This document shows, piece after piece, positions 46,201-57,471 of a stretch of DNA of 64,000 nucleotides. A model generated the notes under the pieces. It made no database searches. It had not been told where the DNA came from and saw only the letters and a list, made by a program, of their open reading frames with translations. Made by a program: the position numbers and the translations under genes. Source of the DNA: Gordionus sp. m RMFG-2023 (Eukaryota > Nematomorpha > Gordioida > Chordodea > Parachordodidae); contig NC_088777.1 of assembly GCF_954871325.1 (NCBI RefSeq), forward strand, positions 43,873,366 to 43,937,365, in the 5' to 3' direction. Position 1 is the stretch's first letter; every line of letters begins with the position of its first letter.

Positions 46201-49200
46201 TTCATTTCATTTCATTTCATTTCATTTCATTTCATTTCATTTCATTTCATTTCATTTCATTTCATTTCATTTCATTTCATTTCATTTCATTTCATTTCAT
46301 TTCATTTCATTTCATTTCATTTCATTTCATTTCATTTCATTTCAATACATTTCATTTCATTTCATTTCATTTTAATTTATTTTATTTTATTTTATTTTAT
46401 TTTGTTTTGTTTTATTTTATTTTATTTTATTTTATTTTATTTTATTTTATTTTATTTTATTTTATTTTATTTTATTTTATTTTATTTTATTTTATTTTAT
46501 TTTATTTTATTTTATTTTATTTTATTTTATTTTATTTTATTTTATTTTATTTTATTTTATTTTATTTTATTTTTATTTTAAATTATTTTAATTTTAATTT
46601 GATTTGATTTGATTTAATTTGATTTAATTTAATTTTATTTAAAAAAATTTGAATAGCATTAAATAAAATAATATGTAAAGTATTTATAAAAAAACATATT
46701 AAATATTTAAAACATCATTGTTTTTTTTTATTTTCAATATTAAAAAAGTTTTTTATGAAAATATTTTTCGTGGAATAGTTTTAGTTTATCCATTTTGTAT
46801 AAGTTAAAAATTTTGAACACCGAACCCTAAACCTACCTAAACCCTTACCAGTTTCAGAGATTTTTCTCTGAACCCAAACCCGAACCAGAACCCTTTTTTA
46901 GAAGGAGGGTTCACAGCTCTGGGTAGAATAAGATGTAAAAGCTAATCCTTTAATCTGTCCATTAAAAACTCCAACTTTCATGCGTATTTGCACTGTAAGA
47001 TCATATTCTTACCATTGATTGGATGTACATTCCTCAAAAATTCTGGAGGGTGCCATAATTTAGTCATTTCCTTTTGATTTGAGTGGAAAAAATTCTGCAG
47101 AGAATCTAATCCAAAATCAGTTATTTTAATTATAAATTTGGAATTCAAAAGACAATTATCTGATCGTAATCTTCCATGCGATTTAATAGGTGAGTTATGC
47201 AAATACAACATTCCCTGATTAAAATATTTTTTTAGGAGGATCAAATCATAATACTTACATTAACTAAATCCATTACAAAAGAATATTTCAGATTCATATC
47301 TATGTTAAGATCACTATTTAAAAATCTTTGCAGATTTCCTCGAGAACAATATTCGTACATGATATAATTAATATCCTTGTTGACGGACAATCCAATAATT
47401 TTAATTAGGTTTTCTTGATTAATTGCCAAGATGTCATTTAACTCATCCTTCATGTTGGAACTCATTTTAGAGAGGTAATAATTTATCTTTCGTAGAAATA
47501 TTTTGTTATTATTATATGTTCCCACGTTATACATCCCATGTTTGTCATTTTCGCTCTAAAAATATTTTGCATAAATATTTATGGCTGATTATTATTATAA
47601 ACTTGAAATGAAGATCGGGCTATGTCTTGCGTTGATATAATTATTTCATTAAAATTTATTAAACAATTTTGTAAGTTTTTATTGAACACTTTTGAATTTC
47701 TGTATTTTTTTTTAAAGAAAAAATATATAGTTAAAATTTTTTGCATAAGGTGACCGGCCCGATCCGCTAAATATTTTGTCCGGTTCGGCTCGGTCCAATT
47801 AAAAATATTGCCCAAATTTTGGCTCAATATTTTCTAAAAAATTTTCCCGAGACCTGGCCAAAAATTTAGGAAAAATTAGACCCATCTCTATTGTTAAAAA
47901 TTTACTTAATATCTATTCTAAACTATAATCCTAATTTTTTCTCAATGTAAATTAAGACTTCTCCCTAATATCGATCGATTTCTATAACAATCTTTTATAT
48001 ATCATTGTGTTAACTTTGATTAATTTTAAAAAAAAACTATATTATTAGTTAAAAATTTTTTTAAAATAATATTAATCAAAATATTAGCCTGAAATTCAAA
48101 AAAATATATCAAAAAATGTCAGGGCTTTTCTTAAATATTTTTCTAAATGGTCAGCCTAGAATTTTATATAGAATAAAATTATTTGAAATTATTTTTTATA
48201 TATAAAAGATATATTATTCTATTTTTTTTTATTTATAATTATTATATTTTTATTCATAATTATCATTTCATCCATTATAAAGCACGGCTCGATATTTTTC
48301 TATCTAAATACCCGGCCAATAATTTTTTAGCGACATTTTTATCCGATCCTGGCCCGTTTTAATTTATTTAAAAAAAATTCTGGCCCGCGGGCAGAGCTTT
48401 TGGGCGGGCCGGGCTATGTGTATAATTATGATGAATGATTAAATAAATAAATAATTATAACTTTATTTAAATTTATTTTATATCTTATAATATTATAAAA
48501 AAATATTCCATAACAAAACTAAACTTGTGTAAATTGGTTTTATAAATACTTTTAAATTTTACTCTGGTAAAACAATTAAAAATGTTAAAAAGTCAATAAA
48601 TCCTTTTCTGTTAGAACCGATTCCTGAAAATTTTAAAACGGGTTCTGTTTATTATAAATCTTAAAAAGAGGATTCCAGGTTTTCTGATTACAAACTCTGA
48701 TCATAAAACAATTACCGAAAAATCTTGACTTGACAATCCATTAATTATTAGCTGAGACCTGCAGGCCCGGCCCTAAACTTGGCTGAATTTACGGGCCGGG
48801 CCGTATTTTAATTTTCTTAGATACCGGGCCGGGCCCAAAATTTTCTTTTGAAAAAATACCCGGGCCGAATATATTAAAACCAAATATTTTAAATGGCCAT
48901 TAGGTATAAAAATTACAAATACATATAATTTAAACATGGCCTGAAAATTTAAAACCCAGGTCGGACCGAAAAAAATTTTTGAAAAAAAAAATCCAGGTGG
49001 TGTCGAGTGCAAAAATGGTACCTTTGCAGGCCCCTGATATATATTAAATAATAAGTTGGTCTTGCATTTGGAAAAAATTTTGCCAGTAATTAGCATTAGG
49101 TTGTGAAATATATGTAGTTTTGCAGTATCTATTATTAACCTAATAATTATTGCTTAACAATAAAGGAAATAGCTTCCATATCTTTTTTTAACATTAAAAT

Positions 49201-51696
49201 CGAATCTTACGAACTCACAATAATATAACATGTTTTATTCACTGATCTCCAACTAAATTTATTTGTGGGAATAATTATTCATCCAGTCCTATGCATAGAG
49301 GACCTCCCAGTGTGTTTACAATAAATTTTATATAATAGGAATTTTGCTGAAACAATATTTTTGGTGAAGGTCCCGGGGAGGAGTGGGGTTGGTAATAATA
49401 CAATTTAATATATACTTTTTAATCAAATATCTATATAGGATAATTATAATTAAGATTGCTCCAATTAGTAACAATCCAATCGACACCTTTGAATACGAGT
49501 AGGTCACTGGGGGATTATTTTTAGCGAAATTTTTAAATTGAAAGGCGTTCCAGATAACATCCTCCTGCGACGAAAAATTGATAAGACTCTGATCAATATC
49601 CACTTTATTGCATTGCAACGATTCTAATGTTAGTAATGTGAAGAAACTATTAATTTATATTGAAAAATTTTGAGATAAAATAAGGAAAATATGCAAACTG
49701 ATGGGCACAGGCGATAACAGAAAAAAAGAATACACCTTTATGAAAATTCAGAACAAAGAAGAAACAAAAGAAAAAAAATCTAATATATTTTTGGGGCTAT
49801 TGATGTTACGATATATCAAAGTATAAACATAATAAATAATATTATTTATTTTTTTGATAGCCATAACGGATCAAAGCCTTTAATCTGGAAGAAATTAGTA
49901 CATTTTTTTTTAAAAGCGGCTCATTTTGTCTCTCATTGGTAAAAATTGAATGCCTTTATGTTCCACCATAATTTATAAAAAAAAGGAGAGCGTTTAAATT
50001 AGTGAAAGCGTTCACGTTTATTCAAACTTTTACTACATTTAAAAAATGCATGTATTATTTAATTTATTAACAAAGACTTAATATTTCAACATCATATTAA
50101 CCGTTCTTGGAGTCACTATTTTGGAGAATCTCCCTTGTCTACATCATTGCAATTGTAATATAATTCCAATTTTATAATTTTATAAAAATACTTGAAATAA
50201 TAATATATTTATCTATAATTTTCTAAATTAAACCTTTAAATAAATAAATTATTTCTAAATGAATATTATTTAAACACCACTTTCATTGGGAACGTGTGCC
50301 ATACTAAAATGACACTCTATAAGAGCGCTTGGGCAAAGTTGATTTATCATTTGAATTAAAAAAATTATTGAGTGAATTAGCATTAAAAAGTTTTCAAGCT
50401 GATATTATGATTATCATTGAATTCAAATCTTTATTGGTTAATCAAGTTTGTTTTCCAAATGGAAAATAAGCCTGTCTTTTAAAAGCTGATTCTGTGTCAG
50501 ATTAATATAAGGCAGTTTGGAATAGATTACTGCTGCATTGATATTTTATCCCTTGTACAATAAATCTATTTTAAGAAATGTTAATTTTTATTTATTTGTG
50601 ATTTTTAAAAGTATCGATGGATATAAATAGTTCCTTAACCAAATGGTTTCCATCGCGATTCTCATTTTAAAAGGACATCGATCTAGGCAATTTGCATAAA
50701 TAATAATATAATTCAGGATCTTCGATCCTTTGATCACTATTAGCAACTCTGGATTCATACCTATACATAATTATATTAATTAATGAACATCGATATATCA
50801 CACATACAGAAACGTGTGAATCACCATAGCATAGGCTAAAAGAGGGTTAAAATTTTGAATGCTGTATAATAATCCTTTTCCGAATAAATAAATAGAATAA
50901 TTTTTTTTTGCTAAATCTTTATAAAGTTATTAATACAAGAGAATGCATAATTTAGGATTTCAAAAATGTTTAATGGAATAGAACAAATCCAAAGAGTTCA
51001 CTCACCCTCCCCCCTATCTTACTCTGAAAATGGAATAGTAAAAAGGCAATATACTTCTAAAGAAATGTCATTTATTCACAATTGCTATTTTAATAGATTA
51101 CCTTGATAAAATTCTTGGAAAGAATTATTCTGAGGCTTAATGATAAAAATAAAAAAAATCTTCCATTTTTCGTCTACCAAATTGTTATTATTTATTATCT
51201 TCAAGTATGAATAAAATCTTAATATCCATCTAAAGTTTAAAACGTTAACTGTTGAAACATAATAAATTTCTTGAATGGTGTTGTGAATATATTTTAGTTT
51301 TCGTGACATCGGCGACGATAAATTTATATTCGTAATAGAATAATTGAAAAGGTCGGTATTGTTGTTATTCGATTTTAATTTAGGGTAGCAGTTGAAAAAA
51401 AGATTGGAGTCTTGAAAATATTCAACCTGGTTTAAATCATTCCAAAAAAATGGAGATCTTCTATTATATATCCGATTTTCATCTAATATTAATATACGAA
51501 TGTCGTAAATTAAAGCAACATCATTTGTTGTTTGCTTATTCTCAATTTTACATGCTTTGGCATATTTTTCGACCAAATAGGCCGTCATGCCTTTCAATTC
51601 TAATATCAATCTTGAATTACTAATATGGAATATAAAGGGAAAGACTATTAGAAAATTTATTAGTATTATGTATAGTTCTTTCGTTAAATACATCAT
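39226..51696 (-). CDS. Receptor (membrane) guanylate cyclase, complete gene of 12 exons
   Basis: A single-pass receptor that in this family converts GTP to cGMP on ligand or kinase-homology-domain signalling. Exons (minus strand) are 51102-51696, 49416-49623, 47603-47699, 47259-47555, 47013-47214, 44066-44507, 43094-43217, 42984-43052, 42204-42378, 40417-40515, 40272-40363 and 39226-39288. All junctions are GT-AG and in phase; the sum is 2,463 nt, about 820 residues. Order is signal peptide, short ectodomain, one membrane helix, kinase-homology domain, coiled-coil hinge, cyclase domain. Typical receptor cyclases exceed 1,000 residues; here the ectodomain is only about 230 residues and lacks the usual ANF-receptor fold as far as I can see. 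Introns range from 41 nt to 2.5 kb, the long ones containing transposons. The cyclase motif with the first metal-binding Asp is altered, so activity is in doubt. Confidence 0.9.
40600..42000. other. Intron of the cyclase gene with unrecognised coding-like stretches
   Basis: The intron between exons 9 and 10 is 1.7 kb. It holds a minus-strand frame at 40642-40932 ([20 protein letters not shown]), a plus-strand stretch near 41030-41120 ([18 protein letters not shown]), and a minus-strand frame at 41477-41671 ([19 protein letters not shown]). They look like pieces of a decayed mobile element, family unknown. A poly-C run sits at about 41392-41403. Confidence 0.3.
44066..47699 (-). CDS. Receptor guanylate cyclase exons 3-6: kinase-homology domain and hinge
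   Basis: Exon 3 gives the juxtamembrane piece ending [12 protein letters not shown]. Exon 4 has [10 protein letters not shown] (the VAVK-like strand), [11 protein letters not shown] and [16 protein letters not shown]. Exon 5 has [20 protein letters not shown] followed by KITDFGL and LWHPPEFLR. Exon 6 has [20 protein letters not shown] and [19 protein letters not shown], then the coiled-coil [20 protein letters not shown] that sets the cyclase dimer. The HRD loop is replaced by SHGRLRSDN, typical of this pseudokinase family, which regulates rather than phosphorylates. Confidence 0.9.
45208..45366. mobile_element. Tc1/mariner-type MITE, near-palindromic
   Basis: Begins CAGTGATGTGATGATTTAAT and ends with its inverted counterpart ATTAAATCATCACAACACTG, flanked by TA on both sides. 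The arms (about 60 nt) pair almost fully around a short AT-rich centre, so the transcript of this cyclase intron could form a long hairpin. TA target and CAGTG terminus suggest mariner-type mobilisation. Confidence 0.75.
45875..46921. mobile_element. hAT MITE carrying a pentanucleotide satellite
   Basis: Ends are CAGGGCTGTGAACC and GGTTCACAGCTCTG, flanked by GTTAGAAT (45867-45874) and GGTAGAAT (46922-46929), a 7/8 duplication. Subterminal repeats of GAACCC/GGGTTC type occur at both ends, for example AACCCAAACCCGAACCAG. The whole interior is a (TTTCA)n then (TTTTA)n array. It lies in the intron between cyclase exons 5 and 6. Confidence 0.88.
46004..46610 (+). repeat. (TTTCA)n(TTTTA)n microsatellite
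   Basis: Roughly 340 bp of TTTCA units, with a few TTTTA units at the start and one interruption near 46341, are followed by about 210 bp of TTTTA units (one TTTTG patch near 46402) and a decayed TTTGA edge. On the sense strand of the cyclase gene this reads TGAAA and TAAAA. Long open frames across it (repeated SFHFI and LFYFI) are artefacts of the repeat. Confidence 0.97.
47745..49035. mobile_element. hAT-type fragments with GGCCCGG subterminal repeats in a cyclase intron
   Basis: Three GC-rich patches stand out in AT-rich intron 2: 47745-47891 (GACCGGCCCGATCC, ending ACCCATCTCTA), 48280-48420 (CCCGGCCAATAA, GGGCGGGCCGGGC) and 48752-49035 (GACCTGCAGGCCCGGCCC to GCAGGCCCCTG). The alternation of GGCCCGG motifs with AT spacers and AGACCTGCA/AGAGATGG ends is the signature of Ac-like hAT elements such as the one at 37114. 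Individual limits and duplications were not resolved. Confidence 0.5.
49416..51696 (-). CDS. Receptor guanylate cyclase exons 1-2: signal peptide, ectodomain, membrane helix
   Basis: Translation probably starts at 51696 with [20 protein letters not shown], a signal-peptide-like hydrophobic N-terminus. An in-frame TTG lies 12 nt upstream, but ATG is preferred. The ectodomain has few Cys ([22 protein letters not shown]) and N-glycosylation candidates such as [11 protein letters not shown]. Exon 2 ends in the membrane helix [20 protein letters not shown] followed by LIKK, a stop-transfer signal. I recognise no known ligand-binding family. Exon 1 ends ...YQ|G in phase 1, and exon 2 ends inside a Lys codon. 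Confidence 0.75.
49736..51000. other. Cyclase intron 1, no clear element
   Basis: A 1.5-kb intron. A plus-strand stretch near 50335-50470 reads [20 protein letters not shown] and continues for about 25 residues before a stop; no family recognised. Otherwise AT-rich non-coding sequence. Confidence 0.35.
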
Positions 51697-53990
51697 AATA
51701 ATATACAATATATAAATTTTTTAAATATATTTTTAGAGAAGAAATAATATAAAGTCAATAAGTGGTCAAGGGGATTCCATGATAAGCTATATATGAGTAC
51801 TTTATAAATATTATAAATAAATTATTTATATGCATATAGTTATATAATATTCAATGATTTCTCTTAATATATAAAAATGTTATTAATCACAAATTTGACA
51901 CAAATGCCATAAAGTATATCCAGAAAAACTTGCATATTCTGTGATTGCGGAGTTAATTCACTTATTGGTAATCTTATTAGAGCTGTAATCATCATAGAAC
52001 AAGATTATATTTAATTTATATGGTTAAAAAGGTATAAATTGAACATTGATTTTATTAAGATAAGGATTATGTGAAGTATAATACCTTTGAAGGTTTTTCT
52101 GTTATTAAATTTAATATAGATACCATAATTTACTACAATTATGAAATGGATTTATATAAATTATAGATGATTGTTTTTTGCGAAATTAATTCGAATCGAA
52201 TTAAACGAGGTCATTATTTATTGTATAAACTATTTTTATTCATTTTAAAAATATATTACAAAAGTAATTTTGAAAATAAAAAATGTAATAATTTCGACGA
52301 AAAAAATAATTTGAAATTTGAAAAAATAGAATAAAAAAATTTTCAATTATAAAATGCTTGTTAACCAACTATTAGAAATATTTTTTTTATAATTAGTTAC
52401 GAAGTGTAAAATATTTAAAAGTTATCGAAATTTTTCAAATTAAAAGATTAATTAGAGAAACTTAAATTATAAGGCAAATGTAACGAATTCCATCGAGAAA
52501 TTATATATATATAAATAATATCTCCTCACCCACAGACCCGTTAATCACTTATTCCATTGACGTCTTTTCTAGACCCCTTGCTTAGTAATTTTTCACCAAA
52601 CCTGAATCATTTTTTTAGAACGGGAGTTCACTATTTGGTTATAAAATAATATATTGATAAAAAGATATCCCTAGGCTTACCTTTAGAAAACTTATCGATT
52701 GATGGCTATATGTTTGGTGTAGAAGAGACCAGGGCTAGGCGCATTTTTTGTCAAAATCATCATAGGCTTCAGAAAGTAACTTACAAAACCATAAGATAGC
52801 CTAAACACATGCCTAACCTTATACATTGCTAAGTTTTTAAAATTAGTTTATATTTCTTTTTATATTGATTTTAGTAAAAGTAAGCGCCAAACAAACCCCA
52901 AACCCAGTTCTAGATTCATTGATTCTATTAAGTCTCCTATAAGATAATTAATATTATTCCATTATTTTTATGGTAAAAGAATGATAAGCATAGGATGAAA
53001 AATCCTATGAGGTTGGGAAATAGGGATTTCAGGATTTCTATCTGCCATATTTGTCTAGGATTAATTTGGTTATACCGTAGCCAAATAATTATCAATTTCC
53101 AGTATTTCAATGCAAGCTTCATGCAGGCATTTCAATATTTCTTTCAAAATAAATAGACCATATGAAATTTTAAATAAAGAGTATAGTTAAAAAAATGTGT
53201 TTACCTAAAAATCATATTTTTAATAATAATATTTAAAATATTTTGCTAAAATTTTAAATGGTTTAATATATTCTTATCTGATATATAGGATGGGACTAAA
53301 ATTTATTATTGAAATTCAGTTAACCTCCAATCTTTTAAAATTATCAAATAAGAAAAATATTAATACTTTTCTTGTGAAATTATAAAATATTAATTTAAAT
53401 GGTAAAATAATGAATAAAAAGCTTAAAAAATTCAAAAAGAAATAATTTATAGTTTTTTATCATTTGTTAATTGACAGATCTCTTTTCTTTAATTGACATT
53501 TGTCAGATTAACGATAAAAATAATAATCGTATCAATTATTGGATTTAAGAATATAATTCAAGTCAAAAACTACCTTCCAAAAATCAATACTTCCCCAAAA
53601 AATTAATGCCTTTTAGCTAACTCAAACTAAATTAAAACTATATGTTGTATCTTATCAGCAACATAAGATTTGCAATCTAATTTTAAATAGTTTTTAAATT
53701 TTTCAAAAGGGGGCATATCATATTTTGTGACATCCCCTTCCTTCATCCTCATTCCTATTTATTAGTAAACGAAGTGCTGGATGGTGTCAATTCTTCATAA
53801 TGGTAAAAGGAAAAATTTAAACATCTTGTTTTATAAAAATACTACATAAAGGATACAAAATGAAATATATTAAAAAAAAAATAAGAATATATTTTAAAAA
53901 AGCACATATTTGAATCACTTAAAAAATGTGAGCTTAATAATCTCTTCTCCCCACATAAAACAAAAAAACTTTATAAACCTTTACAACCTT
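51697..53990. other. Upstream flank of the cyclase gene, no gene recognised
   Basis: The promoter of the receptor cyclase should lie in the first few hundred bases, but no specific signal is distinguishable. The rest is AT-rich with no family-recognisable coding sequence. Confidence 0.4.
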
Positions 53991-53994
53991 TATA

Positions 53995-54402
53995 ATAATT
54001 TCAGATCAATGCAGAATTTCATTTTTTTGTAACTACACTTGGCAAAACTCCTTGTGATATTTTAGGGGGAATTACTATGATGTTAGCGGCTGGACAAGTC
54101 TACAACGTCCTTATGAAAATCTATACTAACACCTATGAATTTATATAATTATCCGAGAATTAATATGCCGGGAATCTATATATTTGTCAGCAACGTTGGA
54201 TATTAAAGAATGGAAACCAATAAATAGATTTTTAACGGGCAAACAAATTCCCGGAAAACAAAAATATTATGCATTTATTGCAATCGAAGGAAAAATGAAA
54301 ATCATATTTTATTCTAATTTATTCGATTATTTAGTATATGATATTATTAATATGTTTATTATAATATTAATCCATTGCTATTCATGTAATATAAATAATT
54401 AG
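53995..54402 (+). pseudogene. Decayed transposon-like protein fragment
   Basis: The plus strand reads INAEFHFFVTTLGKTPCDIL and GGITMMLAAG, later ATLDIKEWKPINRFLTGKQI and PGKQKYYAFIAIEG. The phrase FHFF.T..GK.PCD..GG resembles WHFFATSHGKGPCDGIGG, a motif I recall from repetitive, transposon-linked proteins of invertebrates, though I cannot name the superfamily with certainty. A stop and a frame change separate the two parts. Probably a relic, not a host gene. Confidence 0.4.
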
Positions 54403-54490
54403 CTAAATAAGTTATAAATATTTTTACAATTATTTTCTTTCTAAAATAAAATAGGTAAAGTTAGGCGTCAAATTTGATACAATGTCTATT

Positions 54491-54822
54491 AATGATCTGC
54501 ATAGGGCCTAATTTTTCAAACCCGACCTGAAGGATTTATAAAAAAATATATCCGGACCGATCCCAAACAATTTTTTTTATTTGTCCAGAAAAGCAAGACC
54601 CGAAATAAAAATTATTTGTCCTCGGACCTAATTTATTATATAGAAATTATTATTTTTTTCAATAGAGTTTTACATTCCACTGAACAAAATTAAGTTTATG
54701 ATTATTCTACAAACAAATAAAAAAATATTAGCTACTTATTTCTTGCAAAAATGTTAAAATAAATTTTTTTATTTAAAATTTAAGCCTGATAAAAATATTA
54801 GGCCTGACCCAAAGATCATCCA
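54491..54822. mobile_element. Putative hAT MITE, GGCCTAAT ends
   Basis: The left part ATGATCTGCATAGGGCCTAA and the reverse of the right part ATGATCTTTGGGTCAGGCCT are similar inverted ends. Subterminal CCCGACCTGA, CCGGACCGATCCC and AAGACCCGAAAT motifs match the hAT style in this window. No clear 8-bp duplication. About 330 bp, non-coding. Confidence 0.45.
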
Positions 54823-54829
54823 TGTTGTC

Positions 54830-57294
54830 CACTTATTTTTTTATTTGTCTAAATTTTTTAAGTTTCATTTTTATTTAAAAATTTGAAAAATTGACTATAT
54901 ATTTTAATATATGTATTTTGGAATTTTTGAGTTTCTATATATCTCGTGAATTAAGCTGAATTGGGAATTAAAATTTCACATTTTTACTTTGTGCATACTA
55001 CCATACCATCATACAAATTTATCGAAGAGGGTCGCGTTAATCTTTAGTTAATTTTATATGAAACACATATACATATATATATATTTTAGAGGCAATGTTT
55101 ATATCGGCCAGTATTGAAAGCATTATTGAAATCAAGTTTTAAAACTACGTAATAGGGAATGCTATCTGCAAAAGTTGTACGAGCGAGATATAGCAAAAAT
55201 TTCTGCTCCAGGAACGCAAAATCCTAATTGATGTTACAACATAAATGAGGAAAGAGATTCCTTAATATGTGAAGCAATTTTTGAAGCAGCTTTTCTGAAG
55301 AAAGAGCCTACTGGGATTAGTCGAATTTCTCCATCCTTTATTTAAAACTATTAGACGCACAAAAAAAATAGGAATGATGGATGCTATGAATAGCATGCTA
55401 CAATGAACTCATAGTTGTTAGCTAAATAGTTTTCAGAAGTCATAAAACGAAGGGCTGAGTTTATTTTAAGGCTATTTATTTATTTTGAAACGATTTTGGC
55501 CCTACGTGGATATAGTTTGGTGAGTGTGAGGTGTAAGACTGGTATACACGGTTTGATATAGGATATTTAATGCATTTGGATAATATGATATATTAATTTT
55601 TGTATTTAATGGGATTGGTAGAGCTTAGTAATTTTTTCCAATTTGTAAGGTTTTCCTGATTGTTTGCAATTAAATGGATTATTTTATTGAAGAATTCCGT
55701 GAAAGAATTACGTGGTCCTTGGGAGTTTGATGTTGGGTAGTTATAAAATTGGTGTATGATTGTAGGTGAGGTGCTTGTTGTGTTAGTGGTGTGAAAGTAG
55801 CAACTGTATGGGAGATAGGCTTACTAAATTTAATAGACTAAAAGGACGAGGAGCTATAGGTGTTATGCTTGGAAACCCTGCTCTTGGCATCTAGAGAATA
55901 GAAGTCCGTGTAAATACTAATCATTTCTAGATATTGATAATATTCCAATACCGATTTTCCCTTTTAAAACTTTTATTTAAAAAAGCCTCTAGGCAAAACA
56001 GAAATAAGTATTAAAAATTAGTCGAATTTAAATAAAACGATTGTCATTATAATAAAAAAAAAATTTTTTTGAACTAAATAAAAGGTTTGGGTAGTTGAAT
56101 AGTATAACAAACATTTGGAAAAGTTTACGTCGAAGTAACAATTTTATTTGCTCCTTGAGAGAAAATTAAAATTTTTAAACAAATGATTTTAAAACTGATA
56201 AAAATTTGATAATTGAAGTATTATAAAACTTTTGGAATTAGTTTGACATAAAGATTGCCAATCTTAATAGTTCCACATGGGAAAAAATTTACATTTTCAA
56301 AAATAGTCTTATAAACCTGATAACTCTTTTTACTTTGTTAAATTTAAAACTTACTAGTAATGAAAATTGGCACTATTTATGTCACCCAAAAGTTTTGCAG
56401 ATACGTTGTTATAAATGATTAAAAAAAACATTATTAATCTTTCTAAAAATATTTAAAAATCACTTTAGTCATTTTTTAAATAAAATATTATTTCAATAAA
56501 GCTACTATAATTTTCAAAGTTTTTACAGGCAATTTATAAAACAAGCTTGTTCTTGATCATTCAAAAATAAGATAGAAGGCTCCATGTCTTCAAAATTTTT
56601 CCAGAATCAATAACGAGTGAGTAGGCTATGTATATTAGAAGCTATGATGCTGATAAATATATATCCATGTAGTGTGTTGTAGATAACCTCGATTTAGCAT
56701 TATCAAATTCTCGAGATTTCGCATATAAATGACAAAAATTTTTGGCCTTGATCTAATCTTGCTTTGAGAAAAATAATATTTATTTTGGCAAAATTCTATA
56801 TTTAATCGTTTTTTAAAAGACTAATTATAAATTCGACAATACTACCAAGTTTATTGTAGCACATTCCTATTCATATTAGAGATCTGCAATTACCGCCCCG
56901 ACACGGTTGGCCTGGGCCGGGTAATGCTGGAAATTATTTTTTTTAGGCCAGGACAGACGAAATAATTATCCGGCCTGGCCGGAGGTGCAAAAAGTAGAAA
57001 TATTCGACGCGCTTTAAAGAATAGAAAAAAAATTATTTTAAAGACTACAATTGTTAAATCAATATATTTTATTTTGCGTATAATTTTAATAATTAAGTGA
57101 CCTGCTACCAGAGTTGGGCTGTACTTCAAATATTTATATCTATGATACATTCTTTTAATGAATATGGAAACCTAATGATTTTGACAATTTTTATGAGAAT
57201 GACTTAATAGGATTTAGTTAAATAAATGATGGTTAGTAGTATTTTTTTTCAATTTTTTGTTGATTATTTTTAAATGAAATAAAGAATATTTTAG
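54830..57294. other. Largely unrecognised sequence with one hAT end
   Basis: A coding-like plus-strand patch near 55150-55330 (KLYERDIAKISAPGTQNPN, then INEERDSLICEAIFEAAF) has no family I know. At 56877 a hAT-like terminus TAGAGATCTGCAATTACCGC begins, related to the element at 37114, with GGCCTGGGCCGGG behind it; its other end was not found. The remainder is AT-rich without recognisable genes. Confidence 0.35.
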
Positions 57295-57299
57295 TATAC

Positions 57300-57471
57300 T
57301 GAAGTGTTTTATTAAATAAGTAAAATAAGTAAAGTAAGTAAAAGTATATTTAATACAAAATATCACGTATATATATATAATGAATTCAATCCTTCATGTT
57401 ATGTAATTTACAAACGAAAAGTTAATATTATATTCAATTTAAATTCAATTTACAATTACATTTATATTACA
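57300..57471 (-). repeat. LTR of the gypsy element (3' LTR in its orientation)
   Basis: Begins TGAAGTGTTTTATTAAAT and ends ATTTATATTACA; near-identical to 61429-61600. Confidence 0.95.

Noticed and set aside
45846-46607. Long plus-strand open frames of repeating SFHFI and LFYFI
   Set aside because: They are the automatic translation of a stop-free pentanucleotide repeat, not a protein-coding gene.
50335-50470. Plus-strand coding-like stretch in cyclase intron 1
   Set aside because: About 45 codons, no recognisable family and no splice support.
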